A DNA stretch of 64,000 nt, from the NCBI GenBank assembly GCA_034431435.1, contig DAOUDG010000002.1, forward strand, positions 41,881 through 105,880, read 5' to 3'. The notes under the pieces are model-generated. The model saw nothing but the letters and a program-made list of their open reading frames with translations, was not told the origin of the DNA and ran no database searches. The stretch is from JAHCIE01 sp034431435. GTDB taxonomy: Bacteria; Chloroflexota; Anaerolineae; Epilineales; JAHCIE01. A program made the translations under genes and the position numbers. Below, one piece after another: positions 15,203 through 24,121 of this stretch. How positions within the stretch are numbered: position 1 is the stretch's first letter; each line of letters opens with the position of its first letter.

Positions 15203-17713
15203 CTAGGAAGCCCGGGTATCGAGGGCGGGCACAGGCCCCAGGTCGCCCTCGACGCGCTTGAGCAGGACGGCGTTGACTGCCACGATGATGGACGATAGGG
15301 ACATGAGGAGCGCCGACCACTCCGGCCGCAGCATGATGCCGTAGCTCGGATACAGGATACCGGCCGCGATGGGGATCGCCAGCACGTTATAGACCGACGC
15401 CCACACCAGATTCTGCTTCATCTTCGATACGGTCGCCTGAGATAGGCGGATGGCCCGCGTCACGTCCAGCGGGTCGCTTCTCATCAGCACCACCCTGGCC
15501 GTCTCGATGGCGACGTCGGTTCCCGCCCCGATGGCGATACCCGTGTCCGCCTGGGCCAGAGCGGGCGCATCGTTCACGCCGTCGCCCACCATCGCCACCT
15601 GCTTGCCTTCGGCCTGGAGTTGCTGCACGTAGCGCGCCTTATCGGCGGGTAGCACCTCGGCGAAGACGCGCTCAATGTCCAGTTCCTGCGCCACCGCCTG
15701 GGCCGTCCGCTGATTGTCGCCGGTCATCATGACGACCTCGATGCCCAGGTCTCTCAGCGCGGCTACGGCCTGCCGCGCACTGGGCTTCACCGTGTCGGCG
15801 ACGGCCACCACCCCCGCCGCCGCGCCGTCCACCGCCACCAGCATCGGGGTCTTGCCTGCCTCGGCCAGGTCCGCCAGCTGGGCATCCAGCCCCGTCACGT
15901 CGATGCCGTTCTCCGCCATCAGCCGCGCGTTACCCACCAGTAGCGCCCGGCCATCGACCGCCGCCCGAATCCCGCGCCCCGTTACCGCCTCGAACCCCGT
16001 CGCGTCTACCAAGTTAATGCCCCGATCCCTCGCCCCCGCCACAATGGCCTCGGCCAGGGGATGCTCCGATCCGCGCTCAGCCGACGCCACGAGACGGAGC
16101 AGGTCGCCCTCGGCCAGCCCCCCCACCGCCACCACGTCGGTCAGCGACGGCTTGCCCTCGGTGAGCGTGCCCGTCTTGTCCAGGACGATGGCCTGAGTGC
16201 GAGATACGCCCTCCAATGTCGCGGCGTCCTTGATGAGGATGTTGTGGCGCGCCCCGATACCTGTGCCTACCGCCACCGCCGTCGGCGTCGCCAGCCCCAA
16301 CGCATCCGGGCAGGCAATGACCACCGCCGAGATGGCGAAGGTCAGCGCGGTGATGAGCGCCGCCCCACCGAAGGCATACCAGGCCACGAAGGTGACGATA
16401 CCCGCCCCGACCGCCAGGATGACCAGGTACTGGGCGGCCTGGTCGGCCAGCCGCTGCCCCGGCGCCTTAGAGTTCTGCGCCCGCTGCACCAGGTCCACAA
16501 TCTGGGCCAGCGTCGTCTCCGCGCCGACGGCCGTCGCCCGAAAGCGCACACTGCCCGTGCGGTTGATGGACCCGGCCACGACCTTGTCGCCGCGTTGCTT
16601 GGCGACCGGCAGGCTCTCGCCGGTCACCAGCGACTCGTCGATGCTTGTCTCGCCCTCGGTCACCTCGCCATCGACGGCCACCTTGTCGCCCGGCTTGAGC
16701 ACGACGATGTCCCCCAGCTGGACCTCGCTACTGGGGATGGTCACCTCCTGGCCGTCGCGCAGGACGGTCGCCTGGGGTGGCACGAGATCGAACAGGGCGC
16801 GCAGGGCGTCGTTGGTGCCGCGCCGTGAGCGCATCTCCATCCAGTGGCCGAACAGGACGAAGGTCACCAGCATCGCCGCCGCCTCGAAGAAGGTCTCGCC
16901 ACCGATGACGGTGATGAGGAGGCTGAACAGATAGGCGGCCAGGACACCCGTGGCAATGAGGACGCTCATGTTGAGGGCGCGGCGGCGCAGCGAGTAATAC
17001 GCGCCCGCGATGAACAGCCAGCCGCAGTAGAAGACGACGGGCGTGGTCAGCAGGAGCATGATGACGTTGTGGCTCAGGCCGAAGGTCGGCAGACTGACGC
17101 CCAGGAGGTTCATGCCCAGGGGTGAGTATAGGACGATGGGGATGGTTAGCAGCAGCGCGATGAAGAACTTGTTGCGCATGTCGCGTTCCATCGCCGCCGC
17201 CATGCCGGGGTCGGACATGTCGTGGCCCGCGTGGGCGTCGGCCGCCATGTCGTGGCCCGCGTGGGCGTCGGCCGTGGCCGGAGGCGTCGTCGCGTGGTCG
17301 GCGTGGGCGTGGTGGGCCGCCGCCGTGGCGGGCATCTCGTACTGCATGCGGTCGTGACGGGTTCCCATGGTGATGGGTTGGGTATCGACGCCGTGGGCCA
17401 GATGCGCCAGCCGTCGTTGCGGTGAGGGCGCGACAGGGTGGGTGTGGTCGGTGGCCGCGCCACCCACCACGTCGCACGAGCAGCCGGTGCTGGCGACGAG
17501 GGCCTCGATGTCGGGAATGGTGATCAGGCCGGGGTGGTAGGCGACGTGGGCGACGTTGTTGAGCCAGTCAACGTGGACACTGGTGATATGCGGACTGGCG
17601 CGCAGCGCGTCTTCGACCGCCTGGGCGCATTCCAGGCAGTGCAATCCCTCCAGCGCAATGGCGGCATGGGCAGCTGGGGACTCGGTCGCCGGGTGCGAAT
17701 GGTGGTCGTGCAT
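15203..17713 (-). CDS. P1B-type heavy-metal (probably copper) translocating ATPase with CPD motif
   Basis: 836 aa. An HMA domain with CLEC comes first (about 18-82), then a His/Met-rich segment with repeated DAHAGHDM. Eight membrane helices and the P-type core follow: TGES, DKTGTLTEG (phosphorylated Asp), the SEHPLA motif, MTGDN and GDGVNDAPAL. The intramembrane metal motif reads CPDALGLATP, where CPC or CPH is usual; this changes a predicted transport ligand. Copper efflux is most likely from the HMA CxxC and His-rich region. AGGAG lies 8 nt before ATG 17713. No copper regulator is adjacent. Confidence 0.93.
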   Translation of the reverse strand: MHDHHSHPATESPAAHAAIALEGLHCLECAQAVEDALRASPHITSVHVDWLNNVAHVAYHPGLITIPDIEALVASTGCSCDVVGGAATDHTHPVAPSPQRRLAHLAHGVDTQPITMGTRHDRMQYEMPATAAAHHAHADHATTPPATADAHAGHDMAADAHAGHDMSDPGMAAAMERDMRNKFFIALLLTIPIVLYSPLGMNLLGVSLPTFGLSHNVIMLLLTTPVVFYCGWLFIAGAYYSLRRRALNMSVLIATGVLAAYLFSLLITVIGGETFFEAAAMLVTFVLFGHWMEMRSRRGTNDALRALFDLVPPQATVLRDGQEVTIPSSEVQLGDIVVLKPGDKVAVDGEVTEGETSIDESLVTGESLPVAKQRGDKVVAGSINRTGSVRFRATAVGAETTLAQIVDLVQRAQNSKAPGQRLADQAAQYLVILAVGAGIVTFVAWYAFGGAALITALTFAISAVVIACPDALGLATPTAVAVGTGIGARHNILIKDAATLEGVSRTQAIVLDKTGTLTEGKPSLTDVVAVGGLAEGDLLRLVASAERGSEHPLAEAIVAGARDRGINLVDATGFEAVTGRGIRAAVDGRALLVGNARLMAENGIDVTGLDAQLADLAEAGKTPMLVAVDGAAAGVVAVADTVKPSARQAVAALRDLGIEVVMMTGDNQRTAQAVAQELDIERVFAEVLPADKARYVQQLQAEGKQVAMVGDGVNDAPALAQADTGIAIGAGTDVAIETARVVLMRSDPLDVTRAIRLSQATVSKMKQNLVWASVYNVLAIPIAAGILYPSYGIMLRPEWSALLMSLSSIIVAVNAVLLKRVEGDLGPVPALDTRAS

Positions 17714-17824
17714 CGTGTCATCTCCTGTTGCGTCTTCTCCGCTCCTGGCCCATGAGCACCCGTAGCGTCAGACCCGCAACCCCCACCAACCTGGCCGGCA
17801 TGGCCAGAACGTGTCCGCTCCCCC

Positions 17825-18829
17825 TCATGTCGGCTCCCCTATCAACAAGGCTTCCAGGGCGGGGCCTTGCCCCCAGGGATAGACGCCACCCGCCGCAATG
17901 GCGGCATAGTGGCCGGCCGCACCGGGAGGACTGGCCTGCGACACGCCGCCTAATACGCCGTCGTCGCCCAGTCGTGCCAGCAGCGCGCCCCAGGCGCGCC
18001 CCGCCGCGACGCGATAGTCCTGGGGCAGCAGGCCGAGGGCCAGGCCGCGCCGCAAGGCACAGTAGAACATGGCGGGCAACGATCCCTCGCAATAGCTCGA
18101 TGGCTCATCCAGCACAGTATGCCACTCGCCGTCGGCAGTCTGCAACTCGACCAGGGACGCCATTAGCCGCGTAAACAGCGCGGCGATGTCGGCATAGGCT
18201 GGGTGGGCGGCCGGTAGTTGCTCCAGTGCGCCGACCATGCCCAGGGCCGCCCAGCCATTGCCGCGCCCCCACAGCGCGCCATTGGTTTGGTCGCGCGCCG
18301 CGTCGTACAGGTGATAGAACAGCCCACGTTCGGCGTCCCACAGCGCGCGAGCGTGGCTGAGCAGGCAATCGGCCGCCAGGTCGAAGTAGTCACTCTCGCC
18401 CGTCGCCCGCGCCAGGGCGCACAGGAAGGGCGCATCGAAATCCATGCAGTCGACGTACACGTAGCTGTGGAACTCGGCATGGTCGGGGCGATGCAGCCGC
18501 GCGCCCTGGCGCGTCGTGGGTAACCCGGCGAAGAAGTCGCCCAGGGCACGGGCACGCGCCAGCAGCCGCGGGTCGCCGGTCCTCTCATAGACCATGAGCA
18601 GGGCGCGGCCCGGCGCGACATGGTCCGCGTAGGACACGTCCGCGCGGGCCGCCAGCCAGCGAGTCATGAGCCTGGCGACGAAGGCGAGATAGTCCGGCTC
18701 GCCAAGACGGTCGCCCGCTGTGACAAGAGCTTCTAGGGCGATGCCCTCGCCGTAGCCCCATACCTTGTAGGGATAGGCCGCACAGTGGGCCGCCACCGCC
18801 CGCAGCAGGTCATCGGTCACGACACGCAT
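17825..18829 (-). CDS. GH88/GH105 family unsaturated glucuronyl/rhamnogalacturonyl hydrolase
   Basis: 334 aa, no signal peptide, so cytoplasmic. The sequence has the alpha/alpha-barrel features of YteR/YesR: WGYGEGIALEAL, CMDFDAPFL with an acidic pair, and WGRGNGWAALGM. It would remove the 4,5-unsaturated uronic acid left by pectate or rhamnogalacturonan lyases. It is divergent from the GntR gene and shares the operator region with it, tying it to the acid-sugar genes that follow. GGAGA lies before ATG 18829. Exact linkage preference is not readable. Confidence 0.87.
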   Translation of the reverse strand: MRVVTDDLLRAVAAHCAAYPYKVWGYGEGIALEALVTAGDRLGEPDYLAFVARLMTRWLAARADVSYADHVAPGRALLMVYERTGDPRLLARARALGDFFAGLPTTRQGARLHRPDHAEFHSYVYVDCMDFDAPFLCALARATGESDYFDLAADCLLSHARALWDAERGLFYHLYDAARDQTNGALWGRGNGWAALGMVGALEQLPAAHPAYADIAALFTRLMASLVELQTADGEWHTVLDEPSSYCEGSLPAMFYCALRRGLALGLLPQDYRVAAGRAWGALLARLGDDGVLGGVSQASPPGAAGHYAAIAAGGVYPWGQGPALEALLIGEPT

Positions 18830-18854
18830 AGAGTCTCCGCCACGCTTTCATCCC

Positions 18855-18883
18855 TTGACAGGTTGCTCGGCTTATGATACCAT
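18855..18883 (+). promoter_or_regulatory. Promoter of the GntR gene
   Basis: A consensus TTGACA (18855-18860) is followed at 17 bp by TACCAT (18878-18883). The predicted start lies in front of the inverted repeat at 18892-18922, so a bound regulator would block its own transcription. Confidence 0.6.
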
Positions 18884-18891
18884 ACATTTAC

Positions 18892-18922
18892 TGATATCTG
18901 ATATTTCAGGTATCAGATACCA
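18892..18922. promoter_or_regulatory. GntR/FCD operator in the divergent GH105-gntR region
   Basis: A 31-bp inverted repeat: TATCTGATA (18895-18903) and TATCAGATA (18911-18919), with matching flanks. It contains a perfect GGTATC-A-GATACC palindrome (18909-18921) and an imperfect twin GATATC-T-GATATT (18893-18905), centred 16 bp apart. A further half site GATACC is at 18876-18881. The size and symmetry suit a dimeric FadR-type regulator. Confidence 0.75.
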
Positions 18923-18962
18923 CAGCGCATCGTCAACCCTATCAATCTCGGTGAGAGGGCGC

Positions 18963-19661
18963 ATGACCGCTGACCTCGGCGCTCTGGTGCAGGAGCGTCT
19001 TACCGATACCGTATATGGCCTCATCCGCGAGCGCATCCTCAGCGGTGCGTTCGCGCCGGGCGAGAAGCTCAACGTCGACCAACTGGCCGATCAGCTCAAT
19101 ATCAGCCCCACGCCCGTCAAAGGCGCGCTGGCCCTGCTGGCGGTTGAGGGTCTGGTTCAGATTCAGCCGCGGCGTGGAACTTTCATCGCGTCGATCTCGG
19201 AGGGCGATCTGTCCGAGGTGCTGGCCATCCGCACCGCCCTCGAAGCCCTCGCGGCAGATACCCTGCTGGAATACGTCACTGCGGACGACATCGCTGCCCT
19301 CAAGCGCATGGCCCATAAGATCGCTAACGCCGTCGATGTGGATGAGCACATGCGCCTCAATGCCGAGTTCCACCAACGGCTGGTAGAACTGAGCGGCAAT
19401 CGCAAGCTGGCCGAGATGTACCGCCAGTTGCACGCCCACATCCACATCGCCCTGGTCCACTCCCACTCCACCACGTGGCGCGAGCGCGCCGCCCGCGAGG
19501 CGGCCGAGCACGACGCCATCATCGCAGCTATCGAGCGCCGCGACCGCGCCGCTCTGAAAGATGCGCTCACGCGGCATCTCAGCCGCTCTCGATTCTCCCT
19601 GCTGAGCGACATCAGCTCGCAAGGGCAGCCGGGCCTGAGCGAGCGTCCGTTGTTGCGCTGA
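18963..19661 (+). CDS. GntR family transcriptional regulator, FadR/FCD type
   Basis: About 232 aa. The N-terminal winged helix (about 8-75, ERILSGAFAPGEKLNVDQLA and NISPTPVKGALALLAVEGL) is followed by an all-helical FCD ligand domain with the metal-binding pattern (MRLNAEFHQRLVELSGN, HIHIALVHSHS, EHDAIIAAIERRD). Such regulators sense uronates or related acids and usually repress. The ATG 18963 start begins at the domain; a frame extends to 18855 but would run through the operator. It heads the acid-sugar operon and probably controls GH105 too. Confidence 0.92.
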   Translation: MTADLGALVQERLTDTVYGLIRERILSGAFAPGEKLNVDQLADQLNISPTPVKGALALLAVEGLVQIQPRRGTFIASISEGDLSEVLAIRTALEALAADTLLEYVTADDIAALKRMAHKIANAVDVDEHMRLNAEFHQRLVELSGNRKLAEMYRQLHAHIHIALVHSHSTTWRERAAREAAEHDAIIAAIERRDRAALKDALTRHLSRSRFSLLSDISSQGQPGLSERPLLR

Positions 19662-19723
19662 ATCACGCCGCCCGTCGACACCTCGGGTTCCCACGGGAAC
19701 CGAAGCTCAAGGAGGAGACACCC

Positions 19724-21052
19724 ATGCGAGGCAAGCTTGTTCTGGTCCTGGCGCTGGCGCTTACTCTCGCGCTGGCTGCCTGCGCCGCCCCCGCCCCCAC
19801 GGCGTCCCAACCGGCCGCCGCGCAACCTACCGCCGCCGCCCCGGCCAAGGCGGCTCAACCCGCCGCCAAGGCCGCGCTTGCGCCCGCCAAGCTGCGACTG
19901 GCGTCGTGGCAGTGGGACGACCCCGCCTACAAGGACTTCTGGGATGGCACAACGAAAGCCTTCACCGAGGCCAACCCCGGGGTCACGATCGACCGTTTCG
20001 CCTTCCCCATCGACCAGCTGTGGGACAAACTGAATACCGAGATCGCCGCGGGCACGCCGCCTGACCTGATCGAGGTGACCGGCTTCAACGTCTTCCAGTA
20101 CATGGACCAGGGCGTGCTGGCCCCCCTGGACAAGTGCTTCGCTGGTACCGACATCATGGACAAGGTCAAGGACGAGAAGACCTACGCCGTGAAGGACGGC
20201 AAGCCCTACGCCCTGAATCTGTCGGCACGCACCTTGCAGCTATTCGTCAACGAGAAGCTGTTCCAGGAGGCAGGCGTCAAGGTTCCCACCAACTTCGCTG
20301 AATTCAAGGACGCCGCCAAGAAACTGACCGTGCCCAGCAAGGACCAGTACGGCATCGTATTGACGAACCTGGCCCACTCCCGGTTGTACGAAGGCGCGCT
20401 GGTCTTCATCGCGGGCTACGGTGGCCACTACTCCAAGGACGGCAAGCCCGCCCTCAACTCGCCAGAGGTCATCAAGGGCGTCCAATTCTTCAAGGACCTG
20501 TTCGACGCCGGAACGATGCCCAAGGGCGTCAAGGACGCAGGCGCGCAGTATGCCTGGTTCAACCAGGGCAAGGCAGCCATGAGCATCGACGGCGCGTGGT
20601 ACTGGGCCGTGCTGGAGGGCCAGGCCCCCGAGACGCTCAAGGTCACCAAGATCTACCCCATCCCCACCGACAACCAGAAGACAACCGGCGGCATCAACAA
20701 CCTCATCGGCATCGCCGCCAAGTCGCCCAATTACGATCAGGCGTGCGCGTACCTCAAGTCTATCGCCGATCCGAAGTGGGGTAAGGTCTGGGTCGAGAAG
20801 AGCCGCACCATCTTCCCCATCGAAGGCTCGGTGACGCCCGAGTTCCTGAAGGCGAACCCGTGGTTCGAGGTCTTCAACAAGGAGCTGCCCAAGTCGGTCC
20901 CCGTCGCCCCCCCCGGCCTGGAGATCTACTACAACGACGTGCAGAAGATCATCAACGACAAGCTGGTGGAGGTACTCTACAACAACAAGCCCGTCGAGCA
21001 GGCCATGAACGAGGCTCAGCAGGCCGTCGAGAAGATCGTCAACAAGAAGTAA
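19724..21052 (+). CDS. Sugar ABC transporter substrate-binding lipoprotein (family 1)
   Basis: About 442 aa. Signal peptide with lipobox LAAC, then an Ala/Pro-rich linker, then a two-lobe binding fold (LRLASWQWDDPAYKDFW, YALNLSARTLQLFVNEKLF, AWFNQGKAAMSIDGAWYW). It delivers a carbohydrate to the two permeases downstream. GGAGGAG (19711-19717) fixes the start. A small GGTTCCC/GGGAACC hairpin (about 19686-19701) lies in the gap after gntR and may tune expression. Oligogalacturonide is the inferred ligand from context. No ATPase gene is in the operon, so a shared MsmX-type ATPase is expected elsewhere. Confidence 0.93.
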   Translation: MRGKLVLVLALALTLALAACAAPAPTASQPAAAQPTAAAPAKAAQPAAKAALAPAKLRLASWQWDDPAYKDFWDGTTKAFTEANPGVTIDRFAFPIDQLWDKLNTEIAAGTPPDLIEVTGFNVFQYMDQGVLAPLDKCFAGTDIMDKVKDEKTYAVKDGKPYALNLSARTLQLFVNEKLFQEAGVKVPTNFAEFKDAAKKLTVPSKDQYGIVLTNLAHSRLYEGALVFIAGYGGHYSKDGKPALNSPEVIKGVQFFKDLFDAGTMPKGVKDAGAQYAWFNQGKAAMSIDGAWYWAVLEGQAPETLKVTKIYPIPTDNQKTTGGINNLIGIAAKSPNYDQACAYLKSIADPKWGKVWVEKSRTIFPIEGSVTPEFLKANPWFEVFNKELPKSVPVAPPGLEIYYNDVQKIINDKLVEVLYNNKPVEQAMNEAQQAVEKIVNKK

Positions 21053-21074
21053 GGCGACCGACAAGGACATCGCG

Positions 21075-22016
21075 ATGGTAAACCCGACAAGTGAGGTCAG
21101 CCGTAGCGGGGTCGGCGCGCGACCGAGACGGAGCGCGTGGCGTGGCGACGCCTGGCTGCCCTACCTGCTCCTCGCGCCGGCCATCGTCGCCATCGTGGCT
21201 GTGGTGCTGTACCCCATGCTGTACAACCTCTACCTCAGCTTCTTCAGCATGAGTCTGCTGCGGCCAGAGGGGCGCACCTTTGTCGGCGTCCAGAACTATG
21301 TCGATGTCCTGACCGATCCGGCCTTCTGGCACTCACTCCAGGTCACGCTCATCTACACCCTGGGCTGCGTGGCATGCAGCTTCGGGCTAGGCCTGGCGAC
21401 GGCCCTCATGCTGAACGTGGACTTCAAATTCCGGGGTGTCGCCCGGGCCATGATTGTCATCCCCTGGGCGACACCCTGGCTGGTAACGACTCTCATCTGG
21501 TACATCATGTTCAACCCGCAGATCGGCCCCATCAACGAGATCCTCAAGCGGCTGGGCCTCATCGAGCAGGGCATCCCGTGGCTGTACCAGAGCACGACCG
21601 CCATGGCCGCCATCGTCATCACCACCGCCTGGCGCGAGTTTCCCACCGCCACCCTGCTCATCCTGGCCGGGCTGCAAAGCATCTCGCCGGAGTTGTACGA
21701 GGCGGCGTCGGTGGATGGCGCGGGCCGCTGGCAGCGCTTCAAGGGCATCACCATGCCCAGCTTACGCGCCGTCAACCTGGTGGTGCTGGTGTTGCTCACT
21801 ATCTCCTGTTTCAAGCTGTTCACCGTCGCCTGGGTGCTCACCGCCGGCGGCCCAGGCGACGCCACGCGCGTCCTGTCCGTCTTCACCTACGAGGAAGCCT
21901 TCAAATACTATCGGGTGGGTACGGCGTCCACCCTCGCCACGCTCCTGTTCATCATCAGCGCGGGCATGATCGTTAGCTACTTCAAGCTGCTGCGCGGCCG
22001 AGAGGAGATGGACTGA
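21075..22016 (+). CDS. Sugar ABC transporter permease (MalF/UgpA-like)
   Basis: 313 aa with six predicted helices. The first follows a basic N-terminus (about 33-55). The EAA loop that contacts the ATPase is LYEAASVDGAGRWQRFKGITMP. It is one half of the membrane channel with the next gene, whose ATG overlaps this stop by one base (TGATG). It lies 22 nt downstream of the binding protein. Confidence 0.95.
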   Translation: MVNPTSEVSRSGVGARPRRSAWRGDAWLPYLLLAPAIVAIVAVVLYPMLYNLYLSFFSMSLLRPEGRTFVGVQNYVDVLTDPAFWHSLQVTLIYTLGCVACSFGLGLATALMLNVDFKFRGVARAMIVIPWATPWLVTTLIWYIMFNPQIGPINEILKRLGLIEQGIPWLYQSTTAMAAIVITTAWREFPTATLLILAGLQSISPELYEAASVDGAGRWQRFKGITMPSLRAVNLVVLVLLTISCFKLFTVAWVLTAGGPGDATRVLSVFTYEEAFKYYRVGTASTLATLLFIISAGMIVSYFKLLRGREEMD

Positions 22017-22861
22017 TGATTCAGGCACGCCGCCGACCGGGCGGTCTGTACGGGGTGGGCTTCGGCCTCGTCGTCGCCTTCACGGCCGTGGCGATCTTCT
22101 ACCCCTTCTACTGGATGGTGATGGCTTCCGTCGAGCCTGAAGGGTCGAGCATGGCGAACGTTTCGCTGTTGATTCCCCACGGCTTCAGCCTTGACGCCTA
22201 CAAGGCTGTCCTGCAGCGCAAGCCCATGCCGCTGTGGATTCTCAACACGTTCATCGTCACCATCGCCTCTACCCTGCTGGTCGTGCCTCTCAGTCTGCTG
22301 GCGGCCTACAGCCTGAACCGCTTCCGCTTCCGGGGCCGCACCGGCGTCATCTTCTTCGTTCTGATGACCCAATTGCTGCCCGCCTCGGCGCTGGTCGTGC
22401 CCCTGTTCCTCATCTTCCGCAACTACCGCCTGCTCAACACCCTGCAAGGCGTGTCCATCGCTTACATGTCCTTTCTGCTGCCCCTCGCCATCTGGATTCT
22501 GTGGGGCTACATGCAGACCATCCCGCCGGAGTTCGAGGAGGCGGCCATGGTAGACGGCTGCAATCGCCTGGGCGCGTTCCTGCGCGTCACCATCCCCATC
22601 GCCATCCCCGGCCTGGCCGCCGTGGCCCTGTTCGCCTTCCTGGAGAGTTGGAACCAGTACCTGCTGGCCTACGTCCTCACCGGCAGCGAGGACAAGTGGG
22701 TCATCTCCCTCGGTCTGTACTCCTTCATTGGCGAGTATGTCGTCCTGGTCGAACAGATGATGGCGGCCTCCGTCATCGCCTCCATCCCGGCCCTGCTCGT
22801 CTTCGTCATCCTGCAACGCTACCTGCGCGGCGGCCTGGCCCTGGGCGGCCTACGCGGCTAG
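22016..22861 (+). CDS. Sugar ABC transporter permease (MalG/UgpE-like)
   Basis: 281 aa with six helices. The EAA loop is FEEAAMVDGCNRLGAFLRV. The N-terminus YPFYWMVMASVEPEGSS is typical of the MalG partner. It is translationally coupled to the first permease and followed 18 nt later by the enolase-superfamily genes, so uptake and catabolism share one transcript. Confidence 0.95.
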   Translation: MIQARRRPGGLYGVGFGLVVAFTAVAIFYPFYWMVMASVEPEGSSMANVSLLIPHGFSLDAYKAVLQRKPMPLWILNTFIVTIASTLLVVPLSLLAAYSLNRFRFRGRTGVIFFVLMTQLLPASALVVPLFLIFRNYRLLNTLQGVSIAYMSFLLPLAIWILWGYMQTIPPEFEEAAMVDGCNRLGAFLRVTIPIAIPGLAAVALFAFLESWNQYLLAYVLTGSEDKWVISLGLYSFIGEYVVLVEQMMAASVIASIPALLVFVILQRYLRGGLALGGLRG

Positions 22862-22879
22862 CGAAACCTGAGAGTGACC

Positions 22880-24121
22880 ATGCGAATCACCGCTGTCGAA
22901 GCCATCCCCATCCAGGCGTCCATGCGCCCCGGTGACGTGTATTGGGGTAACCAGTCGTGGGGGCGCAACAAGCCCAGCTTGAGCAACGCGCCCGGCCTGC
23001 CGACCGGCGACGACCGCTCGGCCTACCCCTACCACTGGCGTAGCCGCGCCGCCTACTCGCAGACCGTGGACACCACCCTCGTCAAGATTACTACTGACAC
23101 AGGGCTGGTCGGCTGGGGCGAGGCCAAATCGCCCGTCGCCCCGACCGTCACGGCCACCATCATCCGCGACCTGATGACGGGTCTCCTGCTGGGTGAAGAC
23201 CCCACCAACCCGGCCTTGCAGTGGGAGCGGCTATACGGCGCGATGCGCATCCGCGGCCATCACACCGGCTTCTGGATGGAGGCCATGAGTGGCATCGACA
23301 TCGCCCTGTGGGACCTGACCGGCAAAGCCCTGGGCGTGCCCCTCAGCAAATTGCTGGGTGGCAATTTCCGTCGGCGGGTAAAAATCTACGCCTCCGGCAT
23401 CCCCGGCCTGCGCGCCGACGCGCCCCCCGACGCCTGGCAACGCCTCAGGGCCACCGCTGAGGACGTGCGTAGCCGCGGCTTCCGCGCCGTGAAGATGGGT
23501 ATCGGCCTGGGCGTGGCAGGCGACCTGCGCTCGGTCGCCACGGTACGCGAGACCCTCGGCCCCGACTTCCAGATCTTCACCGACGCGGCAGCCATGTACA
23601 ACCTGCCCGACGCCATCGCCCTGGGGCGCGGCCTGGAAAAGCTGGGCGTCGGATGGCTAGAAGCGCCCCTGCCGCCGGAGGAGATCGAGGGCTACGCTCG
23701 CCTGTCCCGCAGCCTTGACCTACCCATTGCTAGCGACCTGATCTTCAACCGCTGGCAGACCCGCGATCTGCTCCTGGCGGGCGGCGTGGACGTGGTCCAG
23801 CCGGACGTGTGCCGCGCCGCGGGCCTGACCGAGTGCAAACGCATCGCCGAACTGGCCGACGCCTTCGGCAAGGCCGCCACACCCCACGTCAGCATCGGCT
23901 CGGCCATCCACTTCGCGGCGAGTGTTCACCTGGCGGCGGCCCTGCCTAACCAGAGCGTCATGGAGTTCTGGTACGGCGCGAACCCATTGGGCAACGCCAT
24001 CATCAGCGAACCCTTCCGCGTCGAGCAAGGCTACTTCCATGTGCCGGACGGTCCCGGCCTGGGCATCGATATCCGCGAGAGCGAGGTGCGCCGCTATGCC
24101 GTTCAGGTGGAGTCGCTATGA
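22880..24121 (+). CDS. Enolase-superfamily (mandelate racemase-like) dehydratase with altered catalytic Lys
   Basis: About 413 aa, starting at ATG 22880 (a GTG two codons earlier is possible). N-terminal cap (about 1-130) and TIM barrel. Metal ligands appear as Asp in FTDAAAMY, Glu in WLEAPL and Asp in ASDLIF. The Asp-His dyad is present in QPDVCRAAG and PHVSIG. The expected KxK motif reads KMG, so the second Lys, the usual base, is missing, and the third ligand is Asp with a one-residue deletion. Its neighbour has the standard residues. It is probably an acid-sugar dehydratase of altered mechanism or specificity. Confidence 0.88.
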   Translation: MRITAVEAIPIQASMRPGDVYWGNQSWGRNKPSLSNAPGLPTGDDRSAYPYHWRSRAAYSQTVDTTLVKITTDTGLVGWGEAKSPVAPTVTATIIRDLMTGLLLGEDPTNPALQWERLYGAMRIRGHHTGFWMEAMSGIDIALWDLTGKALGVPLSKLLGGNFRRRVKIYASGIPGLRADAPPDAWQRLRATAEDVRSRGFRAVKMGIGLGVAGDLRSVATVRETLGPDFQIFTDAAAMYNLPDAIALGRGLEKLGVGWLEAPLPPEEIEGYARLSRSLDLPIASDLIFNRWQTRDLLLAGGVDVVQPDVCRAAGLTECKRIAELADAFGKAATPHVSIGSAIHFAASVHLAAALPNQSVMEFWYGANPLGNAIISEPFRVEQGYFHVPDGPGLGIDIRESEVRRYAVQVESL

